A DNA stretch of 64,000 nucleotides from Verrucomicrobiota bacterium. GTDB taxonomy: Bacteria; Verrucomicrobiota; Verrucomicrobiia; Verrucomicrobiales; Akkermansiaceae. A program made the translations under genes and the position numbers. Under the pieces are notes generated by a model that was not told where the DNA came from, did not search any database, and saw nothing but the letters and a program-made list of their open reading frames with translations. The stretch lies in the NCBI GenBank assembly GCA_026397725.1, contig JAPLUI010000119.1:1-64000 (forward strand), in the 5' to 3' direction. Below are positions 17,590-26,203 of this stretch, one piece after another. Each line of letters begins with the position of its first letter. Position 1 is the first letter of the stretch.

Positions 17590-17832
17590 TTTTTTCATGG
17601 TTGGTATTGGGGTTGGTGGTTGGTTGGTTGGATGTTGGATGGTGGATGTCCGGAGCCGTTTGTTCGGCGGTTGCGGGTGTTTCTATGTTTGTTAGGATTT
17701 CGGATTTAGGTGGTGGTGGATTGGGTGGTTGGCGGGATTTCCGGCGGCCGGTCTTCAGACATGGCCTACGATCGACGTAAGATCTGGGCGGATTGCGTTT
17801 TTCCGCAATACCCACAAATGGGGGTAGTCGTG
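17590..17832. repeat. Dispersed twin-hairpin element, copy 2, with TTGG-rich leader
   Basis: This copy lies in the 5' region of the GH101-like multidomain gene. It matches 48252-48532 over its whole length, including TTGG-type short repeats (about 17605-17650), GGAGCCGTTTGTTCGGCGGT and the core. Core hairpin 1: ATTGCG/CGCAAT with loop TTTTTC at 17792-17809. Hairpin 2: TACCC/GGGTA at 17809-17826. Read on the minus strand, the hairpins come first and the gene follows about 260 bases later. The rest of the 500-base gap between this gene and the AraC-type regulator shows nothing else I can name. Confidence 0.8.
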
Positions 17833-18039
17833 TGGTTTGGTTGCGACATGCCGTAGGGTCGCACAATCCGGCGCGGCAGGTAAATGGAAGATCCTGAGAT
17901 AAACATGGAAAATATCGGCTGAATCCGGCTGGCGCGTTCACCCTCACGCGGTCCCGCGAGCGGCATCGAGGCGACGAAACACTTGCCCGTGCGAAGTTCC
18001 CCGACTATCCTTGAACATCGTCCACCCGCAATAAACCGC

Positions 18040-18642
18040 ATGCCAAAAAAAACTACCGAGCACACCCTGCCATCGGAAATCGCGCTGGTCCACACATGGG
18101 CCAATTTGGAGCGCCCCTACACGGACTGCCGTCACTACTGGTTGGACGAAGCGGAGCGGCTGCGTTGGCACCATGCGCCATCACCGGTGTTGGCGGGGTT
18201 TCAGGTGTTCAGTTGCGGTCGGTTCGTCGAGGCCTGGGGGCACATGTGGGAGCGCGACAAGCTGCCGGAAGGCGTGCTGATCTACTGCGTGGATGGCAAA
18301 GGCTACTATCAGGCCGATGACCGCGATTGGTTGATCGGCGCCGGGGATTTGCTCTACGCGCCGCCGAACACCCACCACCTCTATTGGGCGGATGGCCGGC
18401 ACCCTTGGTCAAAGCAGGTCACGGGAAATTCGCCGGCCGCTTGGTTCATCCAGCGGAAAATCCAGCGCGCCTGTGCGCTACTGACCATCCCGAACATCCG
18501 GGTCAAGGAAGTCGCCACCCGCCTCAGCTACGAGGATCCGCTGTATTTCAGCAAGGTTTTCAAACGCGTGGTAGGCATGTCACCGGAGGATTACCGGCAG
18601 AAGTTGGTGGAAAACCAGCACTTGTTCGGCTCCCGGCGGTGA
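18040..18642 (+). CDS. AraC-family regulator with internal deletion
   Basis: About 200 residues, divergent from the glycan operon and a likely former activator of it. Residues 1-120 form an AraC-type cupin (Gly-Ala-Gly-Asp-Leu-Leu-Tyr-Ala-Pro-Pro-Asn-Thr-His-His). Then, directly after Gly-Arg-His-Pro-Trp-Ser-Lys, the sequence resumes with Gly-Asn-Ser-Pro-Ala-Ala-Trp-Phe, which is the end of the first helix-turn-helix; the second (Leu-Ser-Tyr-Glu-Asp-Pro-Leu-Tyr-Phe-Ser-Lys-Val-Phe-Lys) is complete. The linker and the first recognition helix, normally about 80-90 residues, are missing in frame. Family AraC proteins with cupin are about 280 residues. It may therefore be non-functional or only partly functional. 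The ATG at 18040 is chosen because the cupin follows immediately. Confidence 0.75.
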   Translation: MPKKTTEHTLPSEIALVHTWANLERPYTDCRHYWLDEAERLRWHHAPSPVLAGFQVFSCGRFVEAWGHMWERDKLPEGVLIYCVDGKGYYQADDRDWLIGAGDLLYAPPNTHHLYWADGRHPWSKQVTGNSPAAWFIQRKIQRACALLTIPNIRVKEVATRLSYEDPLYFSKVFKRVVGMSPEDYRQKLVENQHLFGSRR

Positions 18643-18808
18643 GCCAGGTCAACCGCGAGTTGATCGACGAGGGGCATAGTAACATCTTCCACCCCGGTCT
18701 TCCCGGGCATCGACTGGCTGTCCGTCCGGCCGCGCGTCAGGACCGCGCCGCGCATCATCCGGCCCGGGCCGGTGGATTGACACGGATATCCGGGGTTTGA
18801 TCCCCCAG

Positions 18809-18890
18809 ACTACCCGCATTTGTGGGTATTGCGGAAAAACGCAATCCGCCCAATTGTCACTTTGACCGTCGGCCATGTCTGAGGACCCTT
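18809..18890. repeat. Dispersed twin-hairpin element, copy 4 (inverted)
   Basis: The reverse complement matches copies 1-3 from the second hairpin through AGACATGGCC. Hairpin ATTGCG/CGCAAT with loop GAAAAA lies at 18828-18845. It lies about 200 bases upstream of the Verru_Chthon protein A start and, relative to that gene, has the same orientation as copies 2 and 3 have to theirs. The remainder of the 370-base gap (18643-18808) holds nothing I recognise. Confidence 0.8.
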
Positions 18891-19013
18891 GCACCGCGGC
18901 GACTCCGCCGGTCGCACGGGCGTGAGACAGGGACGATCCCAGCCGATTCTAACATATCACAAACAGTGACTAACCGGACTCCAAAAAAGCATAACACTGC
19001 CAGCGGTTCGCCG

Positions 19014-22000
19014 ATGGGTGCTTCGCAACGCGAAAGCCCGCCGAACGGAGGCTTTGCCCTGGTGGTCACGCTCAGCCTGATGGTCCTGCTCACCCTCATC
19101 GCGGTGGGCTTGCTGTCGCTAAGCGCGATCAGTTTGCGGGCGTCATTGCAGTGCAAGTTGATGGGGGAGGCCCGGGCCAACGCCCGGCTGGCTATGCTCC
19201 TCGCGCTGGGCGAAGTGCAGAAGTCCCTGGGGCCGGACCGGCGCGCGGCGGCACCGGCATCGATGGTGCTGGACAAGCCTGCCGAGCCACACGTCGCGGG
19301 AGTGTGGGAATCGTGGACCTGGGATCCGACGCAGGCTGCCTCCGTCCCGGATTACGCGAAGGAAAAGAAAAGCCGCTTTCTCGGCTGGCTGGCGAGTGAC
19401 CATCTGGAGCCGGGGCACCGGCTGGAGGCGGGTTTTCCGTTGGAAGGACCCGCGGATCCGGTGACGTTGGTGGGGCCCGGTTCGGCGGTGGCGAGTGGTG
19501 GCCTGGCGGCGGAGGTGCGGGGCGGCGTCACCCCAATCCAACTGGCGGCGGGAAGCGGCCAGGGCTATGCCTGGGTGGCCCTGCAAGAGGACGTCAAGGG
19601 CCACGTCCAGCCCGGTGCGGGCGAGCTGCCCTCAACCCCCGAGACGCGTTTTGCTGCGATGTTCGCCCCGGACGAGAGCGGGCTGACACCGCTGGCCATC
19701 GCGGGAAAACTCGGCAGCGACCGGGCCAAGCGGGAGTTGGCCATCAGCACGGCGAGCTTTTCGCTGGCCGGGGGGGATGCCAAGGTTGCGCGGCAGTCGT
19801 TCCATCATCTAACACCCTTTTCACTGGGCGTGCTGAGCGATGTCGCGGCGGGCGGCATGCGCCGCGATCTAACAACTGAATTCGAGAACTTCCTCAATTC
19901 CCCCCTGCGCGGCCAGCGGGTGTATGATGCCAAGACGGGAGCGGAACCGTGGTGGGATGCCCTGGCCCATTACTATAACCTGGCGGACCGCCTGAGAACC
20001 CAGGCCGCGAACGGCACCAAACCCCTGCCGATCACCAGTGATCTGACACCGTTCACCGAGGTGAGCGGGTTGAACAAAGCCCCGAAGCGCACGGTGCTGC
20101 GGCCGGTGGTGGCCAAGGTGGACATCCTGTTCTCGCTGGTCACCCACCGGTTGGAAGACAGCAACGAGGCCACGCTTTCAGCCGGCTCTTGGAATTACGG
20201 TATGATTGAGGCTGTCCGGGAAAGGGACCCCGGATATGATCATTGCATGGCTTGGATGGTGTTCGAGCCGATCATCACCTTGTGGAACCCCTACAACGTG
20301 CCGATCCAGTTCCCCGCGCTGTCGTTGGGCTTCGACTACCTCCCGGTCGGCCTCCAGGTGCAGGAATACGTGCCCTGGCTGAATCGGGTGTCCTCCACTG
20401 GCGGGTTCAAAAGCGTCGTCGTGACTCCTTCGCCCGGTGATTATGATTACTGGTGGCGGCTGGTGTCCCTGAACGAGGGCGGCGGCGGGTACAACCGCGG
20501 CTTCTTCGTCCGCCTGCAGGGAACCTCCGCCAGCGGCACGCCGAGCGCCAAGGCCCCGCTCACCCTCGATCCGGGCGAAGTCAAGATCTTCACCGCCTAT
20601 GTTCCCAAAATCGCCACCTGGGCCCAGGTGAAGAACGGCTTCCTGATGGAGCGGGGAAATACCCCCGATTACACCGGAGCGGGCCAGATCCTCAATAATG
20701 CGGGCAACGGCGTGGTGTACACCGCCGGCTGGAACAGCCGCGTCGGCGGCTTCCGGGTGAACCGCTTCCATCCGGGGCGCGCGGTGACTGCGGATTTCGT
20801 CGTCCTCCGGCGCGACAACACCGATCGCTTCAAGGTGCAGCTCCGGTTGCGGGACAATGTCCGCGGTTCCCCTCCGCAAGCAGGGGATTGGAACACCCCG
20901 GATCCCGACAAGGACAGCGCCTCCGCCAGTTCGTTCTCGACGAAGATGCTGCTGATGACCGACGACGCCACTTTTGACGACTTCAACAACGCCACCCCGG
21001 CCAAGACGCTCCAGACGCTCACGCTCAACGAGAAGGACTTCCGCCAGCAGTGCGCGGACGGGCTGTTTCTGGAAATTCCCAAAGGCGTCACCGGCGCGGA
21101 AGCGTACCAGGCACCCGGCGACACCAAGGGCGAAGGCAAGATCCCGTTCGCCTTGCTCAGTTTCACCGCCAAGTCGACCCACGACCTGCTACACCGCACC
21201 AAGGGCTGGTTGTTCGGCAACCCGGCCACGGCCAACGCCACCACCGATGCCAACCTCGCCCCCTATGCGGTGCAGCCCTACGAGATGACGTTCCGCGAGA
21301 TCACCGGGTCTAACAGTTTTCCAATGGTGGATGTGGACACCAACACCGAAACCCGCGGCTTTTTCGGGCCGGGCCAGACCGCCGAACGCGGCTTGACCGC
21401 AGCGACGATGTTCACGCTGCCGCAGGGACCGATGGTGTCGATCGGCCAGTTGCAAAGCGCCAACCTGCTAAGCTCCGACACGCTGCCGCGCTTCAACTAT
21501 CCGGTGGGCAACTCGTATGCCCATCCGATGATTCCGCCGGGCGTGGTGAAACAGGGCGGCGGCGGCAGCCTGATGTTCGACCACTCGTTCGCGCTCAATT
21601 ACAAATTGTGGGACGGCTATTATTTTTCCTCGCTCTCGAACTGGGCCAAGGTCAAACCCGAGCAATTTGCCGGTGGCGAGGTGCCGCTCAACTCGCGCCT
21701 GCGCTACCATGCGCCGCCGGGCATGGCCGCAGCGGACGCCACCACCCGCATGACCGGCGGGACCGTTGGCGTCCGGGCGGGCCGGATCGCCACCCACCAG
21801 ATGGTCAGCGGCTCGTTCAATGTCAACTCCACCAGCGTCGAGGCCTGGCACGCCGCGCTTGCCGGAATGCGGGAGCGCGCCGTGCCCACCCGCGACCTCA
21901 ACGAGCGCAAGACGGCGGAGTACCAGACGCCCGTCCCGCGGTTTGTCGGTGCCATGACGCCGGCCGATGAGACGTTGGCCATCGGCGGCGGCGCGGGCAA

Positions 22001-22616
22001 CGGCGGGGTCGAGGTGGCACGGGCGGCCCGCTGGGTGGGAACCCACTTGCTCAGCGATGAGCAGATCTCGGTCCTGGCCCGCCATATTGTCCAACAAATC
22101 CAAAAGCGCGGCCAACTGGACGGGGCGCCGATCCTCACCCTGGGTGAATTTGTCAACCGCCGGCCGGGCGCGGAAAGCGACTTGCACGCCTTGAAAGGCT
22201 TGCTGCAAACCGCGATCGAAGAGGCCAACAAGGAAGTCGCGCTTTATTCTCTGGCGGACGGGGATCCCATCGTCCTCGACCCCAAGAAGGATCCGGTGGC
22301 CAATCCCGCCGCACTCAATGGCGGCAGCACCGCCGAAGGCTCGCCCGCCGTCCTGTTGCAAGGCGACATCCTCCAGGCGATCGGCAGCTTTCTAACAACA
22401 CATACCGACACCCTGCGGATCCGCGGGTATGGTTGCGCCGGGCAGGGCAACGCGCGGGCAGAGGCGTGGTGCGAGGCCATCGTCCAGCGGGTGCCGGAAT
22501 ACGTTGATGCCGCCGAAGCGGCCGAGGATGCTCCGCCGAAGGTCGTCGCCAACACCCGTTTCGGCCGCCGCTTCAACATCATCTCCTTCCGCTGGCTCCG
22601 GCGTGATGAGATCTAA
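19014..22616 (+). CDS. Verru_Chthon cassette protein A
   Basis: About 1200 residues. The start at 19014 is chosen because upstream in-frame codons run through the dispersed repeat. The N-terminus is prepilin-like: Gly-Gly-Phe-Ala-Leu-Val-Val-Thr-Leu followed by one long hydrophobic helix (~20-45), as in type IV pilin-like PilX proteins, so export by a type II/IV pilus system with cleavage after Gly is expected. The C-terminus (Phe-Gly-Arg-Arg-Phe, then Phe-Arg-Trp-Leu-Arg-Arg-Asp-Glu-Ile) fits the TIGRFAM-defined Verru_Chthon A family in my recollection. The family is normally encoded with partners B, C and D; none is adjacent here. The function of the cassette is unknown; surface or pseudopilus assembly is the usual guess. 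The next gene starts 34 bases downstream. Confidence 0.85.
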   Translation: MGASQRESPPNGGFALVVTLSLMVLLTLIAVGLLSLSAISLRASLQCKLMGEARANARLAMLLALGEVQKSLGPDRRAAAPASMVLDKPAEPHVAGVWESWTWDPTQAASVPDYAKEKKSRFLGWLASDHLEPGHRLEAGFPLEGPADPVTLVGPGSAVASGGLAAEVRGGVTPIQLAAGSGQGYAWVALQEDVKGHVQPGAGELPSTPETRFAAMFAPDESGLTPLAIAGKLGSDRAKRELAISTASFSLAGGDAKVARQSFHHLTPFSLGVLSDVAAGGMRRDLTTEFENFLNSPLRGQRVYDAKTGAEPWWDALAHYYNLADRLRTQAANGTKPLPITSDLTPFTEVSGLNKAPKRTVLRPVVAKVDILFSLVTHRLEDSNEATLSAGSWNYGMIEAVRERDPGYDHCMAWMVFEPIITLWNPYNVPIQFPALSLGFDYLPVGLQVQEYVPWLNRVSSTGGFKSVVVTPSPGDYDYWWRLVSLNEGGGGYNRGFFVRLQGTSASGTPSAKAPLTLDPGEVKIFTAYVPKIATWAQVKNGFLMERGNTPDYTGAGQILNNAGNGVVYTAGWNSRVGGFRVNRFHPGRAVTADFVVLRRDNTDRFKVQLRLRDNVRGSPPQAGDWNTPDPDKDSASASSFSTKMLLMTDDATFDDFNNATPAKTLQTLTLNEKDFRQQCADGLFLEIPKGVTGAEAYQAPGDTKGEGKIPFALLSFTAKSTHDLLHRTKGWLFGNPATANATTDANLAPYAVQPYEMTFREITGSNSFPMVDVDTNTETRGFFGPGQTAERGLTAATMFTLPQGPMVSIGQLQSANLLSSDTLPRFNYPVGNSYAHPMIPPGVVKQGGGGSLMFDHSFALNYKLWDGYYFSSLSNWAKVKPEQFAGGEVPLNSRLRYHAPPGMAAADATTRMTGGTVGVRAGRIATHQMVSGSFNVNSTSVEAWHAALAGMRERAVPTRDLNERKTAEYQTPVPRFVGAMTPADETLAIGGGAGNGGVEVARAARWVGTHLLSDEQISVLARHIVQQIQKRGQLDGAPILTLGEFVNRRPGAESDLHALKGLLQTAIEEANKEVALYSLADGDPIVLDPKKDPVANPAALNGGSTAEGSPAVLLQGDILQAIGSFLTTHTDTLRIRGYGCAGQGNARAEAWCEAIVQRVPEYVDAAEAAEDAPPKVVANTRFGRRFNIISFRWLRRDEI

Positions 22617-22650
22617 TGACCGCTTCTGACAGAACAATTTCCCACATGAC

Positions 22651-23382
22651 ATGAAACGCCTCCTCTGCCTGCTCCTGGCCACCGTCATCCCGTCGCTCGC
22701 GGCGCAGGACAAGGAGGTGCGGACCATCCGCTTCCGCACCTTGTGTTTTGAATTCGCACCCGGTGAGCGCGTCGTCACGGCCAGCGGGGATCCGACCCTC
22801 GCGAGCAAGGCCACCGTCGAATTGTCCCGGCGTTTGGACAGTCGGCAGGACCAGCTCAGCGTGACGGCGGGACAAGTGGTGTTAGGCAAGCTCGGGACGG
22901 ATGCCGCGGGCAAACCGATGCTCGGGCCGATGGCGGTGGCCAGACTGCCCGCCGCCGGCAGCGAGTTCCTGTTTCTGTTAGTCCCAAGTGGCAAGGAGGC
23001 CGGCGAGGTGTACCGCTGTCTGGTGCTGCCCGACGATACAGCGAACTTCCCGCCCGGCGGATTCCGCCTGATCAACATGAGCCACACCAAGCTGCGCTTC
23101 GCGATGGGCAATGAAAAGTTCGAGTTGTTGCCGGGCACGATCAAGCTGCTTGAGAAGATCGGCGGCGTACGCGAGGACGGCCGCTTCGCCTATGTGGCCC
23201 AATACCAGGACGGCGAAACCTGGAACCGCCTCAGCACGGGCTTCTGGACCCGCCGCGACAAGATCCGCTCGGTGCAGATCGCATTCCTGGATCCGAAGAC
23301 CCAGCGCCTGACAATGCGCGGGTATGATGACACCCTGGCCGTGGTGGCGGGTGGAGCGAAGCCGCCGTCACAAGCGCGATGA
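22651..23382 (+). CDS. Secreted hypothetical protein next to Verru_Chthon A
   Basis: A 243-residue protein with a short signal peptide (Met-Lys-Arg-Leu-Leu-Cys-Leu-Leu-Leu-Ala) and no further membrane segments. It is predicted to be mostly beta, with motifs such as Phe-Arg-Leu-Ile-Asn-Met-Ser in its middle. It is co-directional with, and 34 bases from, the Verru_Chthon protein A gene, so a joint role at the cell envelope is likely. I cannot assign a domain. It ends in TGA directly before the proB remnant. Confidence 0.7.
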   Translation: MKRLLCLLLATVIPSLAAQDKEVRTIRFRTLCFEFAPGERVVTASGDPTLASKATVELSRRLDSRQDQLSVTAGQVVLGKLGTDAAGKPMLGPMAVARLPAAGSEFLFLLVPSGKEAGEVYRCLVLPDDTANFPPGGFRLINMSHTKLRFAMGNEKFELLPGTIKLLEKIGGVREDGRFAYVAQYQDGETWNRLSTGFWTRRDKIRSVQIAFLDPKTQRLTMRGYDDTLAVVAGGAKPPSQAR

Positions 23383-23385
23383 ACG

Positions 23386-23583
23386 AATTCCGACAGCGTC
23401 GTCCGCCATGTCCGGATGGAAAAGGGCCGCTTTGCGATGGGTGGCATGGCCTCGAAGCTGGCGGCGATCAAGGTCGCCGTCGATGCCGGAATCGAGACCC
23501 ACATCGCCAGCGGCCGCCATCCGGAGCGGCTTGCCGCGATCACTGCCGGCAATGGCACCTCCACCCGCTTCCACCCCGCCGGC
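23386..23583 (+). pseudogene. proB: Remnant of glutamate 5-kinase (proB)
   Basis: Reading in one frame gives Asp-Ser-Val-Val-Arg-His-Val, then Lys-Gly-Arg-Phe-Ala-Met-Gly-Gly-Met-Ala-Ser-Lys-Leu, Gly-Ile-Glu-Thr-His-Ile-Ala-Ser-Gly-Arg and Gly-Thr-Arg-Phe-His-Pro-Ala-Gly. This is the conserved C-terminal part of the amino-acid-kinase domain of ProB (G-G-M-x-x-K-L and the Ala-Ser-Gly-Arg loop). About 65 codons remain, without the N-terminal nucleotide and glutamate sites, so it cannot be active. It abuts another gene fragment on the opposite strand. Confidence 0.75.
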
Positions 23584-23609
23584 CCGTCGTTTGTCAGATA
23601 GATGCCGCC

Positions 23610-23946
23610 ATCCCGCCATGTCCGATTTCATCACCGGAACCAGGTCCTCATTCGCTTTGATTTCAAACGGAGGGTTGATATAGTCCACCGTGCGGGTGAA
23701 GCCGTCGCTGCCAGCCATCCACTTGCCGGCAACCTTCTCGCCAAAAACGATCCCGTCAAATTGATCGCCCCGCTGGATCGTCAGCGCGCTGCCGCCGCGT
23801 TGCGTGAGGTTCGCGGGGGCGCGACCCAGGCAACCAGAGATTTATCCTTGAGCACGCCCTGCTCGGCCGCGTGGGCGAAGGCTGCCGCCGCACCAATCAG
23901 CAGGGTGGCGATGAGTATGGGTGTGTGTGATAGTTGTGTGTTTCAT
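23610..23946 (-). pseudogene. 5' remnant of a secreted protein, frameshifted in a CA repeat
   Basis: The minus strand starts ATGAAACACACAAC and contains a CA-rich tract. In a different frame, immediately after the tract, it reads Ile-Leu-Ile-Ala-Thr-Leu-Leu-Ile-Gly-Ala-Ala-Ala-Ala (signal peptide), Leu-Val-Ala-Trp-Val-Ala-Pro-Ala-Asn-Leu-Thr-Gln-Arg-Gly-Gly and Gly-Lys-Trp-Met-Ala-Gly-Ser-Asp. That resembles the N-terminal lectin-like part of large secreted glycosidases of Planctomycetota and Verrucomicrobiota. The ATG and the signal peptide are out of frame with each other, and the sequence ends after about 95 codons beside the proB remnant. Confidence 0.65.
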
Positions 23947-24005
23947 GGTTATAGAAGCGAAGTAGCGTTCATGAGGGCAACGGTTTGCAGGGATGGAGAT
24001 GGAAG

Positions 24006-24031
24006 TATCAGTTATCAGTTGTCAGTTGTCG
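24006..24031. repeat. Heptamer tandem repeat, unit TATCAGT/TGTCAGT
   Basis: Just under four consecutive 7-base units overlap the 3' end of the MFS transporter gene; the repeat itself supplies its last codons and stop (24015-24017). Confidence 0.85.
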
Positions 24032-25439
24032 GATTTGCAGCGCGGGCGTCGAGTTGCCGGCGGACTTCGGCAATTCTCGCGAGGGTTAGTGGATAGGCGG
24101 CGATGCAGAACATGCCGAGCACCAGACCGGTCGGTTGGGTGAGGAGCAACCATCTCATCCAAGTCGCAATGGTCTCCGGCGTCTGCTGGTTGAGTTTGGC
24201 GTCGAAACCGGAGGCTTGGAGCAGGAATCCCTGCAAGAACAACGTGACGGCGATGGCAATCTTGTCGCAGGTGACAAAGACCGCGCCATAGAAGGCTTCC
24301 CGGCGGTGACCGGAGGCCAACTCGTCCACGTCGCACACATCCGCCAACATGGAGTTGAAGATCATCGGCATGGTGTTGCAGAATAGACCGATGGCGGCGG
24401 CGCTGGCGAGATAGAGCTTCAGCCCCGCCAACTCCGGACGGAAGGTCCACCAGACCGAAGCATAGGCGACGGCGCTAAGTGCCATCAGCGCCATCACCGA
24501 CGCTTTCTTGCCGAACCAGCCGGAGAGCCAGGCCACCAATGGAGTGCCGAGCAAGGTTGCAACCGTGATGGCGGACACAAACCAACCCCACTCGGTGGCA
24601 CCCGCCTTCATACCCCCGCCAACCCGATAGATGAACAGATAGTAGAAGAAGATCCCGGTCACCGACATGCCGAATTTCATCAGGAAATTGCCCGCGATGA
24701 GCGGCCAGAAGCTGCGGTTGCGCAGGGTGTGCCTCACCGCGTCCGCGAATGACACTTTGGTTTCGCTGCGGGCGTGGGTGATGTCCCGGCAAAAGAGGAT
24801 TGGGATCAACCCGGTAACGACAATGAGACCGGCCATCCCGAGTCCGACCCAGTGGATCCCCTGCACGCCCTTGAGCACCTCCGCCTGATCGCCTTCCAGT
24901 TCGAGACACAACCGGGCCAGCCATGGCGTGAGAAATCCCACGCAGGTAAAGGCTAACAGACGGTATTTGAACAAGTGCGTCCGTTCGTTGCTATCGGTGC
25001 TCATTTCATAGCCCATCGCGGTGTAAGGGATGGTGAAAAAGGCATAACCGATCATGAATAGCAGTGTCAGCATGACCACCACAAATGCGTTGACGGCCAG
25101 CGGCCCCAGCGTGGTCGGGGGATGCCACATCACCACTGCGGTAACGGCCGAGACGATCACACCGGCCAGCATCCAGGGCTTCCGGCGGCCCCAGCGCGAG
25201 CGGGTGTTGTCCGAGAGATGACCTACCAGCGGATCGGTGACCCTATCGAGAAACCGGGGCACGGAGCGGGCAATTCCCACCCATTTCGGGTCGAGCGCCA
25301 TGCCAATGGTGTAGATCTGGTCGATCAGGCCGTTGAGGCTACTGATGATGAGGCAATCGGTAACGCCGCCAAGGCCCCAGAGGACGCGCTTGCGGGTGGG
25401 GACCTGGGGCGTGGCCGATGCAGATACTGAGTGATTCAT
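24015..25439 (-). CDS. MFS glycoside transporter, GPH (MelB-like) family
   Basis: An inner-membrane sugar:cation symporter of about 474 residues with roughly twelve hydrophobic segments. The signature Asp-Arg-Val-Thr-Asp-Pro-Leu-Val-Gly, then Ser-Asp-Asn-Thr-Arg-Ser-Arg-Trp-Gly-Arg-Arg-Lys-Pro-Trp, is the MelB cation/sugar-site loop. The start at 25439 is chosen because it gives a normal short N-terminus; the longer in-frame extension is Arg/Pro-rich and runs into the upstream gene. It is the last gene of the second glycan operon, 5 bases after the hypothetical gene, so it probably imports that system's product. Its stop lies in a heptamer repeat. Confidence 0.85.
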   Translation of the reverse strand: MNHSVSASATPQVPTRKRVLWGLGGVTDCLIISSLNGLIDQIYTIGMALDPKWVGIARSVPRFLDRVTDPLVGHLSDNTRSRWGRRKPWMLAGVIVSAVTAVVMWHPPTTLGPLAVNAFVVVMLTLLFMIGYAFFTIPYTAMGYEMSTDSNERTHLFKYRLLAFTCVGFLTPWLARLCLELEGDQAEVLKGVQGIHWVGLGMAGLIVVTGLIPILFCRDITHARSETKVSFADAVRHTLRNRSFWPLIAGNFLMKFGMSVTGIFFYYLFIYRVGGGMKAGATEWGWFVSAITVATLLGTPLVAWLSGWFGKKASVMALMALSAVAYASVWWTFRPELAGLKLYLASAAAIGLFCNTMPMIFNSMLADVCDVDELASGHRREAFYGAVFVTCDKIAIAVTLFLQGFLLQASGFDAKLNQQTPETIATWMRWLLLTQPTGLVLGMFCIAAYPLTLARIAEVRRQLDARAANPTTDN

Positions 25440-25444
25440 AGGGA

Positions 25445-26203
25445 CTAGAACTGTGAGATGAATTCCGCAACGACCGACTCCCCGGCTGGGACGCGGAACT
25501 GCCTGACCCCGAACAGGGCGTTGAGTTTGAGCGGCAGGCACCGCCCGGCCGACGATTCGCAGAGCACCTTGATGGTGGCGTCGAACCCCGTTGGATTGGA
25601 GAGCTTCAGGGCCAGCCTGCCTTCGGCATGCCTGATTCGGGTCACCTCGACATGATCAAATGCGTGAAAGAAGCCGGTATCGGGCTGCACATAGAGTCCG
25701 GGAATCTCAATCGTCGTCAACATCAGGCTCACTTCGGGCCAGGTGGAGCCGAAGTGGTTGCCGCCAACCGCCCCGGTGCCTTCCCAATCGCTTAGGTTCA
25801 CCCGCTCGCAGATCCAGCCGGGTTGCATGATCTGATTCAACGGCCGGTCCGCACGTGACATGTATTGTGGAATGCCATGGTTGTTCCGAGACCACTCGCC
25901 GCAAGTGATTCCGACTGCGGTTCCTACCTCGGCGGCGTGGCCGGCCGTGACCGCGAATGTCACCTCAAGATCGAAGGTCCCCAAGCGTCCTGCAACAGCC
26001 CGGACCCGTGTCGTGCAGAGCCACTGGGCGCCGCCGAAACCGGCCTGTTGCCGACCTGTCAGCGGCAGTTGGATTTCCTCGCGGAGTACATTGCCGTCAT
26101 GGCGCCGCAGGCTCAGGTGAGGAATCGCGGCAAACTGGCGGGCAATGCACGACAGGTCGGCCGCAACCGGGCGGGCTTCAAGATCGGGAGTGCGGGTGAT
26201 CAT
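25445..26203 (-). CDS. Hypothetical protein of glycan operon
   Basis: About 252 residues, with no signal peptide or membrane segment. The start (ATG 26203) overlaps the TGA of the upstream beta-helix gene (ATGA), and the MFS gene starts 5 bases after its stop, so the three are translated as a unit. It is rich in beta-type sequence with aromatic residues (Pro-Gly-Trp-Ile-Cys-Glu-Arg-Val-Asn-Leu; Gly-Asn-His-Phe-Gly-Ser-Thr-Trp-Pro-Glu). It could be a cytosolic sugar-binding or mutarotase-like sandwich; I recognise no family. Confidence 0.6.
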   Translation of the reverse strand: MITRTPDLEARPVAADLSCIARQFAAIPHLSLRRHDGNVLREEIQLPLTGRQQAGFGGAQWLCTTRVRAVAGRLGTFDLEVTFAVTAGHAAEVGTAVGITCGEWSRNNHGIPQYMSRADRPLNQIMQPGWICERVNLSDWEGTGAVGGNHFGSTWPEVSLMLTTIEIPGLYVQPDTGFFHAFDHVEVTRIRHAEGRLALKLSNPTGFDATIKVLCESSAGRCLPLKLNALFGVRQFRVPAGESVVAEFISQF

